Part shown: positions 15,646 to 22,934 of the stretch, piece after piece
Position numbering within the stretch: the stretch's first letter is position 1
Layout of the letters: every line of letters starts with the position of its first letter
DNA from: Candidatus Microthrix subdominans
GTDB lineage: Bacteria; Actinomycetota; Acidimicrobiia; Acidimicrobiales; Microtrichaceae
Assembly: GCA_016719385.1 (NCBI GenBank)
Contig: JADJZA010000001.1
Span: 868,001-932,000, forward strand
DNA length: 64,000 nucleotides
Direction of reading: 5' to 3'
The notes under the pieces: model-generated
What the model was told of the DNA's origin: nothing
What the model saw: the letters and a program-made list of their open reading frames with translations, nothing else
The model's database searches: none
Translations under genes and position numbers: made by a program

Positions 15646-16659
15646 ATGGGGCGCCTCAGCACCTGCGACACTGGGGTTGGGGACCGATGCGCTCGGGGCT
15701 TTCCGGGCGATCAACAGCACGAGGCTAGGAGGGCCGCCACGCTGAACGTCACGTTCTATGGGGTGAGGGGCTCGACTCCCAGCTGTGAGAAGGGGGTGCA
15801 GCGCTACGGCGGCAACACCTCCTGCGTGGTGCTCGAACGGCCTGGTGTTGCCCCGATCATCCTCGACATGGGTACCGGCCTGCGGTTCTTTGGGCGCACG
15901 CACGACCACACGACGCCCTTCGCGGGCACCGCCTTGGTCTCCCACCTGCATTGGGACCACGTGCAGGGCCTGCCGTTTTTCTCGCCGGTCCTCGCCGAGG
16001 GTGCCCGCCTTGAGATCGTCGCTCCGGCAACGGACCACGAAGGCGGCGGCCTCGATGCCGATTCGGCCATTCGGACGTTTCTGGGCCCTCCCTTCTTTCC
16101 CGTCTCGCTCGACGCGCTGCGCGGCGACATCACCGTCCGCTCGACTCCGGAGGGGCCCTTCTCGGTGGGTGATGCCCGGGTCACCTCCGCCGAGGTCCCC
16201 CATTGCGGGAGGACGCTCGGCTACCGCATCGACGTCGCCGGTATGTCGATCGGGTACGTGCCCGATCACCAGCAACCCGGGCCCGACGCCACCGAGGTGG
16301 CGCCCGGTGTGCTCGAGCTGGTGCGCGACGTCGACCTGTTGATCCACGACGCCCAGTTCGACGCCGCCGACTTCGCCGCCAAGTCGGATTGGGGCCATTG
16401 CACGGTGGAATACGCCGTGCACGTCGCGGCGCAGGCCGGTGCCCGACGGTTGGCGCTGTTTCATCACGACCCCAGCCACGACGATGAATCGATCGATGCG
16501 CTGACCGCCGCGGCCCGGTTGCTCGGCAACGAGCTGGGGGTCGAGGAGACCTTCGCTGCAGCCGAGGGCTTGACCGTCGCCATGGAGGCGCCCAAGCCCG
16601 TCGAGACCGCACCACGTCCGGTTGACGCAGCGGCCCCGACGCTGCTCATCGACGGCTGA
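15646..16659 (+). CDS. MBL-fold metal-dependent hydrolase
   Basis: Metallo-beta-lactamase fold with metal ligands in SHLHWDHVQGLPFF, later PHCGRTLGYRI, YVPDHQQ, LIHDAQF and LALFHHDPSHDD. This is the class close to RNase Z/PhnP-like phosphodiesterases and the cAMP-phosphodiesterase-like group (GVRGSTP near the N-terminus, usually within 10 residues of the start). The ATG at 15646 adds about 32 residues of low similarity to anything. A strong AGGAGG at 15727-15732 stands 9 bases before an in-frame CTG at 15742 that would give LNVTFYGVRGSTPS, so a non-ATG start there is plausible. The substrate is unknown. Confidence 0.75.
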   Translation: MGRLSTCDTGVGDRCARGFPGDQQHEARRAATLNVTFYGVRGSTPSCEKGVQRYGGNTSCVVLERPGVAPIILDMGTGLRFFGRTHDHTTPFAGTALVSHLHWDHVQGLPFFSPVLAEGARLEIVAPATDHEGGGLDADSAIRTFLGPPFFPVSLDALRGDITVRSTPEGPFSVGDARVTSAEVPHCGRTLGYRIDVAGMSIGYVPDHQQPGPDATEVAPGVLELVRDVDLLIHDAQFDAADFAAKSDWGHCTVEYAVHVAAQAGARRLALFHHDPSHDDESIDALTAAARLLGNELGVEETFAAAEGLTVAMEAPKPVETAPRPVDAAAPTLLIDG

Positions 16660-16742
16660 GGGCCCTCACGGCCGGACTGGGACCCTCAACTACACTGGCC
16701 GACCCGGCCCCTCGAGGGGCCGTGACAGCAGGGGAGGAACCA

Positions 16743-17252
16743 GTGGTCACCAGCGCGGACGTTGCGGCGTTTCGGGAGTGCCTGGGGCACTTTCCCACCG
16801 GGGTGACGGTCGTGACGGCGCGCACCGAGGCCGGCCCGGTCGGCTTCGTGGTCGGCTCGTTCTTTTCGGTGTCGCTTGACCCGCTCCTGGTGGGCTTCGC
16901 CGCCGGACGAAACTCGTCCACTTGGGCGGCGATCAAGCTGGTCGGGTCGTTCTGCGTCAACATCCTCGGCACCGATCAGCGCGAGCTGTCCTCGCAAATG
17001 TCGAGTCCCGGCGACCGGTTCTCTGGGCTGAGCCACTCCAGCGCGCCGGTGAGCGGTGCGCCGGTGCTCGACGGCGTACCGGCGTGGGTCGACTGCACGA
17101 TCGACGCCATCCATCCGGCGGGCGATCACGATCTGGTTATCGGCCGGGTGGAGGCCTTCGAGGCCAACGCCGATCATGGTTTGGGACCGTTGATCTTCCA
17201 CCGCCGTGCCTACGGCGGGTTCACCGACGCCGAAACACTCAGGGGTTCGTGA
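16743..17252 (+). CDS. Flavin reductase-like (FMN-binding split barrel) protein
   Basis: 169 residues from GTG 16743, placed because AGGGGAGGA sits 4 bases upstream; a GTG at 16722 would include that sequence as codons. The HFPTGVTVVTAR motif and VGFVVGSFFSVSLDPLLVGFA, SFCVNILGTDQ and HDLVIGRVEAF are typical of the short-chain flavin reductases that supply reduced FMN or FAD to monooxygenases. Some relatives are F420- or heme-related oxidoreductases instead. No monooxygenase gene is adjacent. It is followed after 4 bases by a gamma-carbonic anhydrase-like gene. Confidence 0.8.
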   Translation: MVTSADVAAFRECLGHFPTGVTVVTARTEAGPVGFVVGSFFSVSLDPLLVGFAAGRNSSTWAAIKLVGSFCVNILGTDQRELSSQMSSPGDRFSGLSHSSAPVSGAPVLDGVPAWVDCTIDAIHPAGDHDLVIGRVEAFEANADHGLGPLIFHRRAYGGFTDAETLRGS

Positions 17253-17256
17253 CGCG

Positions 17257-17787
17257 ATGACGCTGTATGCGATCGGCGACTCGACCCCAACCATTGCCCC
17301 ATCGGCGTTTGTTCACCCCGACGCTGTGGTGATCGGCGACGTCACCATCGGTGAGCACAGCTCGGTGTGGCCGACCGCCGTGCTCCGCGGCGACAACGGG
17401 CCGATCATCGTCGGGGCCCGCACCTCGGTCCAGGACGGCACGATCGTGCACACCATCCCATCGTCGCCGACCACGATCGGCGACGAGGTCACCGTCGGCC
17501 ACAACGCGCACCTCGAGGGCTGTCGCATCGCCAACCGGGCGCTGATCGGTTCCGGCTCGATCGTGTTGCACCACGCCGAGGTGGGGGAGGAGGCCCTGGT
17601 CGGGGCCGGCGCCCTGGTCGGCAACAACAAGTCGGTGCCCGCCCAGGCCCGGGCGCTCGGGATCCCGGCGGTGTGCACCGAGGGTGTGGCCTCCTACGAG
17701 CAGTGGGCCTCCGGTGTGGACACCTACGTCGAGAAGGCCCGCTGGTACCACGAGACGCTGCGGGTGATCGGGCCGACCGCTCCCTGA
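17257..17787 (+). CDS. Gamma-carbonic anhydrase family (hexapeptide-repeat) protein
   Basis: 176 residues from ATG 17257, four bases after the flavin reductase stop. Left-handed beta-helix repeats are visible (VVIGDVTIGEHSSVWPTAVLRGD, in segments such as VIGDVT and IGEHSS). The zinc-site positions follow the family: DGTIVHTI, TVGHNAHLEGC, and SGSIVLHHAEVG with paired histidines. In many bacteria these YrdA/PaaY-like proteins have weak or no carbonic anhydrase activity, or act as thioesterases. So the fold is clear and the reaction is not. Confidence 0.82.
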   Translation: MTLYAIGDSTPTIAPSAFVHPDAVVIGDVTIGEHSSVWPTAVLRGDNGPIIVGARTSVQDGTIVHTIPSSPTTIGDEVTVGHNAHLEGCRIANRALIGSGSIVLHHAEVGEEALVGAGALVGNNKSVPAQARALGIPAVCTEGVASYEQWASGVDTYVEKARWYHETLRVIGPTAP

Positions 17788-17841
17788 CGTGAGGTGGGCG
17801 GGTGCCCGGCAGCCTCAGACGACGCTTCGGGTGCCAACGGC

Positions 17842-18438
17842 TTAGAGCGCTCCGGCGTCGGCACCCAGCCAGCGGGTGAACGCGGTGACGTCGAGGTTTC
17901 TGGAGACGCCGAAGGCGACGAACGCCACCCCGAGCCCGATCCAGGCCCAGCGGGGCAGCGACACGGTGGGCATCGGCCGGTCGCGGAATGCCGAGACCAC
18001 CCAGAGCACGAACGCCACACCGATGAAGGGGATCAGCACCACCCACAACGCATTGTGGTCGAGGGCCCGGCCAAACTGGCCTCGGGCGAGCGCAGCGGTG
18101 GCGCGGGTGGTGCCACAGAACGGGCAGTCGACGCCGAACACGAACTTGGACGGGCACAGTGGCGCCCCGGTGTCGCTCGGGTTCCACCAGGTGACCGCCA
18201 GGGTGGCCGCAGCGGTCAGCCCGCCGACGGCCAGCGGAGCCAGCCGACGCCACCTCGCCGCCGCAGCGGCGGCGCCAGGGTCGGCGGCGTGATGGCCGGT
18301 GGCCTCAGAGGAGATGGTGCGACGATCGGAAGCACCGTGTTCCCTGGCGCCGTGTTCCTGGCCGTCAGGTGTCGCCGTGCCCTCGTCCAGGTGGTCCCGG
18401 GGGGTGACGGAGCTGAACTGCTGGTGCACGCAACCCAC
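17842..18438 (-). CDS. DUF2752-family membrane protein
   Basis: 198 residues from GTG 18438, with GTG 18429 as an alternative. About 65 hydrophilic, His/Glu-rich residues precede three hydrophobic segments (APLAVGGLTAAATLAV, ALWVVLIPFIGVAFVLWVV, WAWIGLGVAFVAFGV). The first loop holds the DUF2752 signature GVDCPFCGTTRATAAL, a CxxC pair. The family is small and of unknown function, common in actinobacteria and Bacteroidetes, sometimes beside secretion or cell-envelope genes. No partner is evident here; the gene ends 54 bases from the carbonic anhydrase-like gene. Confidence 0.75.
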   Translation of the reverse strand: MGCVHQQFSSVTPRDHLDEGTATPDGQEHGAREHGASDRRTISSEATGHHAADPGAAAAAARWRRLAPLAVGGLTAAATLAVTWWNPSDTGAPLCPSKFVFGVDCPFCGTTRATAALARGQFGRALDHNALWVVLIPFIGVAFVLWVVSAFRDRPMPTVSLPRWAWIGLGVAFVAFGVSRNLDVTAFTRWLGADAGAL

Positions 18439-18558
18439 CCTAGTGACCGAGGTGCGACCGTCGACGGCGCGCCGTCACCCGCACCGGGACGTCGGTGGTG
18501 TCGACCCAGCGACGCGATCAGCCAATATCCTGAGGTCGACCCCGGGAGGACGCCCACG

Positions 18559-18909
18559 ATGACGATGCGGCAGAACTGTAAATACTTCGAGAGCCGCAGC
18601 TACCCCAACGGCGATACCGTGCGGAAGTGCGACCTGGACCTGGCGCCGGAGGCGCCGTGGCGCTGCCCCGACGACTGTTCGTCGTACACGCCGCGGATGG
18701 CCGACGTGAATTGGGCCCACGGCTCGCTGGTGACGCCCCCCACCCCCGTTGCACCCAAGAGCGTCGGCGAGGACCCGTCGATCGGTGCGCTGCTCGACGA
18801 GGCCGAGGATATCGTCAACGAGGCCGGCCCCCGCATCCGTTCCGAGGTGGACGCCGACCGCAGCCGAAAGGCCAAGGGGCCCCGCTGGAAGTTCTGGAAG
18901 CGCCGCTGA
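18559..18909 (+). CDS. Small cysteine-containing conserved protein
   Basis: 116 residues from ATG 18559, with GGGAGGA 8 bases upstream. The first 45 residues hold four cysteines (C7 in NCKYF, C23 in VRKCDLD, C36 and C40 in WRCPDDC) that could bind zinc or an iron-sulfur cluster. The middle is acidic (EAEDIVNEAGPRIRSE-like), and the end is strongly basic (KAKGPRWKFWKRR), possibly for membrane or nucleic acid contact. I do not recognise a named family. The stop overlaps the likely start region of the EVE-like gene. Confidence 0.55.
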   Translation: MTMRQNCKYFESRSYPNGDTVRKCDLDLAPEAPWRCPDDCSSYTPRMADVNWAHGSLVTPPTPVAPKSVGEDPSIGALLDEAEDIVNEAGPRIRSEVDADRSRKAKGPRWKFWKRR

Positions 18910-19388
18910 AGCGCACGCTGCGAGACGGCACCCGTATCGCCGGCTGGCTGCTCAAGGCGGCCCCCGGGGTGTGGGACCTGGAGGGGGCGTTGGCGGCGGG
19001 TGAGGTGCCGACGTCCTGGCGGCTGGCGTCCACCTACCGGGTCGAGCTGATCGAGCCCGGGGATCCGGTGGTGCTGTGGCGTACCCGAGGGTGGACGGGC
19101 CCAGCCGGCGTGGTGGCCGCCGGCACGGTGATCGAGCGACCGGACCGCTGTGAGCTGCAACCGGGCGACGTGGACGACCACCGTTGGGTCAGCACGGCCG
19201 CCCGGGATCGACCGAGGCCCAGGGTGCAGGTTGCGTTGGACGTGCTCGTTCGACCGGTGGAGGTCGAGCGCACCGATGGCGTGCCGGTGCTGCGCCGCCT
19301 CGAGGTGCGGCGGGTGCCCCGAATCGGCAACCCGTCGGTGATCACCCCCGAGCAGTGGCAGGCCCTCGAAGCCCTCATCAACCGCTGA
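18906..19388 (+). CDS. EVE-like (PUA/YTH-fold) domain protein, start uncertain
   Basis: The frame ending at 19388 carries IAGWLLKAAPGVWDLEGALA, then SWRLASTYRVELIEPGDPVVLW and GPAGVVAAGTVIE. This is the layout of EVE domains, which bind modified bases in RNA or DNA. No ATG precedes this region in a sensible place. CTG at 18906 or 18918, or GTG at 18969, are the options; GTG 18969 would cut off the first conserved strand. The position given assumes a CTG overlapping the previous stop. EVE proteins sometimes act in restriction or modification sensing, but no such genes are beside it. Confidence 0.5.
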   Translation: MKRTLRDGTRIAGWLLKAAPGVWDLEGALAAGEVPTSWRLASTYRVELIEPGDPVVLWRTRGWTGPAGVVAAGTVIERPDRCELQPGDVDDHRWVSTAARDRPRPRVQVALDVLVRPVEVERTDGVPVLRRLEVRRVPRIGNPSVITPEQWQALEALINR

Positions 19389-21225
19389 GGGCCGCCTCGC
19401 CGGTCTGCACCCGCCACAGGGCTGCGTACATGCCGCCGTCGGCGAGCAGCTCGTCGTGGGTGCCGGACTCGACGATCCTGCCCGCCTCCAGCACGTGGAT
19501 GGCATGAGCCCAGCGGACGGTGGACAGGCGGTGGGCGATGATCAGCGTGGTGCGCTCGGCCGACACTTTGGCCAGCGACCGCTGGATGGCGGCCTCGGTC
19601 TCGTTGTCGACCGCCGAGGTGGCCTCGTCGAGCACGAGGATGGCCGGGTCGGCCACGATGGCCCGAGCGATCGACAGGCGCTGGCGCTGGCCGCCCGACA
19701 GCTTCTGGCCCCGTTCGCCCACCCTGGTGTCGTAGCCGTGGGGCAACGCCCGGATGAAGTCGCCGGCCTCGGCCAACTCGGCGGCGCGGACCAGCTCCTC
19801 CCGGGGCGCGTCGGGGCGACCGTAGGCCAGGTTCTCGGCGACGGTGCCGTCGAAGAGGAAGGTGTCCTGGCTGACATAGCCGATCGCGCCCCGAAGGGAG
19901 GCGAAGCCCAACTCGGCGGTGTCGATCCCGTCGATGCTGATCGTGCCGCCGGTCGGTTCATAGAACCGGAGCAGCAACTTGAGCACGGTGGACTTACCCG
20001 CCCCGGTGGTGCCGACGAGGGCGTGGGTTTCGCCGGCCGCGATGTCGAGGTCGAACCCGGACAGCACCGGGTGTGCCTCGGGGCGCTCACCCGGCGCCGC
20101 CGCGGTTGCGCCGTAGGCGAAGTCCACCCGGTCGAAGCGCACGGCGCCACGCACGGGCGCGGCCAGCTCCCGAGCTCCCGGGCGGATGCCGGGTTGCACC
20201 GCCAACAGGTCGAGGATGCGGACGACCGAGGCGGCCGCCCGCTGGTAAAGGTCCATCACCTCGCCCATGCGGGTGAGCGGCCACAACAATCGCTGGGTCA
20301 TGAACACCAGGGTCGAGAACAGCCCGACCGCCAAGGCGCCCTCGATCGCCGCCCGGCCGCCGACGAGCAGCGTGACGGTGAACGCCGCCAGGATCGCCAT
20401 GCGAATGAGAGGAACGAACGCAGAGGACACCTTGATCGCCCGACGGTTGGCGTCGCGGTAGTTCTCGCTGAGGCGGTCGACCCGGCGGGCCTCCCGCTCC
20501 TCGGCGACGAACGACCGGATCGTGGCGATGCCTCCCAGGTTGTTGGTCAGCGTCGTCGAGAGGTCACCGACGCTGTCACGAACCGCTGCGTAGTGGGGCT
20601 CGAGTCGGCGCTGGTAGCGCAGCGAGCCGGCGATGATCAAGGGGATCGGCAAGAAGGCGACCAGGGCCAGCGTCGGCGACACGATGAAGAAGAAGGCGCC
20701 CACCAACACGACGTTGGTGGCGGTGCGGATCACCTCGCTGGCCCCGACGTCCAAAAACCGTTCCAGCTGGTTGACGTCGTCGTTGACCACCGACAACAAG
20801 CCGCCTGACGACCGGTCCTCAAACCAGGCCAGCTCCAGCGTCTGCAGGTGGCGGTAGAGGTCGGAGCGGGCGGTGTGCTCGACCGATTGGGCCAGGTTGC
20901 GCCAAACGATCGACGAGGCGTAGTCGGTGATCGACTCGAACACCCAGATGACGACGGTGACCCCGGCCAGCAGCAGCAGCTGGGACCAGCGGTCCTCGAT
21001 ACCGAACCAGTCGGACACCAGCGATTGGTTGCCCCGGACGACCACGTCGACCGCGACACCGATCAGCAGCTCGGGGAGCACGTCGAAGAACTTGTTGAGC
21101 ACCGACAGGACGGTGCCGACGATCACCGCCCGATGATCCGCCTGGGCGAAGTTCCACAGCCGGCGGAGGGGGTGGGAGCCGCTCGGAGCGACGCCCGGAG
21201 AGGTGAGCCCCGGTTGAGTCAACAT
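19378..21225 (-). CDS. ABC transporter, fused permease and ATP-binding protein
   Basis: 615 residues from ATG 21225. Six membrane helices fill residues about 30-330 (for example LLLLAGVTVVIWVFESITDY and VVLVGAFFFIVSPTLALVAF). The nucleotide-binding domain follows with Walker A VGTTGAGKST near residue 400, signature LSGGQRQRLSIARA near 508 and Walker B ILVLDEATSAVD near 530. This is a type IV half-exporter that works as a homo- or heterodimer and exports lipids, peptides or drugs. It is the last gene of a minus-strand run reaching back to 25595. Its end overlaps the EVE-like gene by 11 bases. Confidence 0.9.
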   Translation of the reverse strand: MLTQPGLTSPGVAPSGSHPLRRLWNFAQADHRAVIVGTVLSVLNKFFDVLPELLIGVAVDVVVRGNQSLVSDWFGIEDRWSQLLLLAGVTVVIWVFESITDYASSIVWRNLAQSVEHTARSDLYRHLQTLELAWFEDRSSGGLLSVVNDDVNQLERFLDVGASEVIRTATNVVLVGAFFFIVSPTLALVAFLPIPLIIAGSLRYQRRLEPHYAAVRDSVGDLSTTLTNNLGGIATIRSFVAEEREARRVDRLSENYRDANRRAIKVSSAFVPLIRMAILAAFTVTLLVGGRAAIEGALAVGLFSTLVFMTQRLLWPLTRMGEVMDLYQRAAASVVRILDLLAVQPGIRPGARELAAPVRGAVRFDRVDFAYGATAAAPGERPEAHPVLSGFDLDIAAGETHALVGTTGAGKSTVLKLLLRFYEPTGGTISIDGIDTAELGFASLRGAIGYVSQDTFLFDGTVAENLAYGRPDAPREELVRAAELAEAGDFIRALPHGYDTRVGERGQKLSGGQRQRLSIARAIVADPAILVLDEATSAVDNETEAAIQRSLAKVSAERTTLIIAHRLSTVRWAHAIHVLEAGRIVESGTHDELLADGGMYAALWRVQTGEAALSG

Positions 21226-21278
21226 CGCGTCAACCTAGGTGCACGACCGGCCCGGCCCCCAGCGAGTTCGTCCGCTGG

Positions 21279-21812
21279 TCAGCCCTTCTTCAGCGGGAGC
21301 AGCTGCTCACGGAGCGCAAGGAACTGGGTCTGGGTCCACTCGACCAGGGCGCCCAGGTTGACGTTGGTGCCGTCGACGTAGGAATCGATGTCCACCAGAT
21401 GGTGTGTGCGGGCGACCACGCGGTTGAGCTGGTGGTTGATGCGCACCTCGCCCGCCACGGGCAACTTGAACAGGTTGGCCATGTCGGTGCGCCACATCGT
21501 GGCCAGATCGTCGGGGTCGACCACCTTGTTGTGAATCTCGGCGACGAACCCGAGCACCGTCCGGGAGCCCAGCTTCTGGGTGATCATGCCCGATCCGCTC
21601 TTGCGGTCGACGGTCAGCGAGTAGGCCGAGATCACCGGGTCGGCGGGCACCTTGAACCCCACCGCCTGACGGTCGGAGTCGGCGATCAGCCGATAGGGGT
21701 TCCAGCCCAGCGCAGAGAGGCCTCGGATCAGCTCGCCGACGAGGATCTCGTCTTTGGACTCGCGAAGCTCGGCCTTGTGTTGGTAGCCGGTGGCGGTGTC
21801 GAACAGGCCCAT
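21279..21812 (-). CDS. Conserved hypothetical protein, paralogue of the next gene upstream
   Basis: 177 residues from ATG 21812, with GGGAGTCC as a Shine-Dalgarno-like sequence. It is soluble. It resembles the C-terminal 170 residues of the protein encoded at 21839-22885: both start with a DE(I/V)xxGxxIxxL helix and end with a D-x-x-VDxxxxxLxxxLxxxxxxLRxxL helix. This alpha-beta layout recalls the YbjN/secretion-chaperone-like fold, but I cannot assign it. The gene is 26 bases from its paralogue and 53 from the ABC exporter, so the proteins may act as a heteropair serving the transporter. Confidence 0.55.
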   Translation of the reverse strand: MGLFDTATGYQHKAELRESKDEILVGELIRGLSALGWNPYRLIADSDRQAVGFKVPADPVISAYSLTVDRKSGSGMITQKLGSRTVLGFVAEIHNKVVDPDDLATMWRTDMANLFKLPVAGEVRINHQLNRVVARTHHLVDIDSYVDGTNVNLGALVEWTQTQFLALREQLLPLKKG

Positions 21813-21838
21813 GGAGGACTCCCGTTGAAGGTGGATGA

Positions 21839-22885
21839 TCAGCCGGCGAAGCGCAGCTGAAGAAACTTGCGGAGGGTGTGGACCGTCGCGGCCAGGTGCT
21901 TGCGGAGCAGATCGGCATCGACGTCCATCGAGTCGTCGACATAGCGGTCCAGCTCCCACAGCAGGTCGACCTGGCAGTAGACGAACCCGCTGGAGAGGTC
22001 GGCGTCGAAGGTCACCCGACCCGGCTCGGGGGACACGACGAACGTCGAAGCCATCTCTTGGCGCAGGGCCCGGCCCACCTGGCCGAAGTTGGGAACCCGC
22101 TGGCCGTAGCCGAGCTGGATGCGGGCGCGCTGGCCGAGCACCTTGGCCGAGCCGACGTCGGGCGTGAGGTGATCGAGCACGAGCGCCACGCGAGCGCCGG
22201 TGGCCGGATCCTCGAAGCGGAGCTCATGACGGTTGAAGGGCAGCGCCACCTGGGTGGTCGACGATGTGGCACCGGCGTTGCGGAGTGAACCCCCGGTGAG
22301 GATGTCGATCAGCACGTACCCGCTGTCGCCCAGCGCGGCGATCACGCCTCCCAGAAACACCTCGTCCACCGAGGTGGCCTGCTCGGACTCCTTATAGATC
22401 TCCGAGCTGCGCTCGACCAGCTCCATGAAGGTGTCGTCGAGATCCTGATCGTCAAAGCGCTCGGTCAGCGATCCCGGCGTCATCGGAGCGGGGCGCGGCT
22501 GGTCGTCGGGCTCGTCGATCGCGGGGACGGCCGGTTGGGTGGCGCCGCTGGTCGGCTGTGTATCCCCGGCTGTCGGTCGTGTGTACCCGGATGTCGGCTG
22601 TGTATCCCCGGCTGTCGGTTGGGTGTCCCCGGCGGTTGGCTGGGCATCGGCGGTGGGCTCGGCGGCGGCGCCCGCCTGGGGTGCGACGATCGCCCTCAGC
22701 TCGATGGCGGTCGTCCAACCGTCGAGGCCATCCCACCATGCCGGGGTCTCTGCCGGCAGGTGACCGGCGTCGATCCAGCCGAGCAGCGTCTGGGCCGGAA
22801 CCGGCTCTCGCGTGACGTGGGCCTCGTCCACCCAGTGGATCAGTGGCAGGTCGGGCGTGGCGTCGGCGGTGCTGAAGTCGGACAC
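21839..22885 (-). CDS. GYF_2-like domain protein with heptad repeat linker
   Basis: 348 residues from ATG 22885. Residues about 15-60 (IHWVDEAHVTREPVPAQTLL, then AWWDGLDGWTTAIEL) fit the GYF_2 domain, a small module usually attached to membrane or secretion proteins. A linker of five near-identical seven-residue units of the form TQPTAGD follows, then a proline-rich stretch, then a 190-residue domain paralogous to the next protein. The DNA repeat has a 21-base period. No catalytic motif is visible. It sits between a zinc-ribbon polytopic membrane protein and its paralogue in one run. Confidence 0.55.
   Translation of the reverse strand: MSDFSTADATPDLPLIHWVDEAHVTREPVPAQTLLGWIDAGHLPAETPAWWDGLDGWTTAIELRAIVAPQAGAAAEPTADAQPTAGDTQPTAGDTQPTSGYTRPTAGDTQPTSGATQPAVPAIDEPDDQPRPAPMTPGSLTERFDDQDLDDTFMELVERSSEIYKESEQATSVDEVFLGGVIAALGDSGYVLIDILTGGSLRNAGATSSTTQVALPFNRHELRFEDPATGARVALVLDHLTPDVGSAKVLGQRARIQLGYGQRVPNFGQVGRALRQEMASTFVVSPEPGRVTFDADLSSGFVYCQVDLLWELDRYVDDSMDVDADLLRKHLAATVHTLRKFLQLRFAG
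22551..22655 (-). repeat. 21-bp tandem repeat (five copies) within a coding region
   Basis: Units begin at 22551, 22572, 22593, 22614 and 22635, with a few mismatches each. The period is a multiple of three, so the protein gains seven-residue units (QPTAGDT and variants QPTSGYT, QPTSGAT). Copy number probably varies between strains without breaking the frame. Confidence 0.8.
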
Positions 22886-22934
22886 TCGATGAGGGTAACG
22901 CCGTCCGGAACCCGGCGCCCTTCCGGGCGAGACC

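Noticed and set aside
16657..16668. TGAGGGCCCTCA palindrome at the end of the MBL hydrolase gene
   Set aside because: It spans the stop codon and has no loop. It is probably a chance GC palindrome, with no regulator or terminator features.
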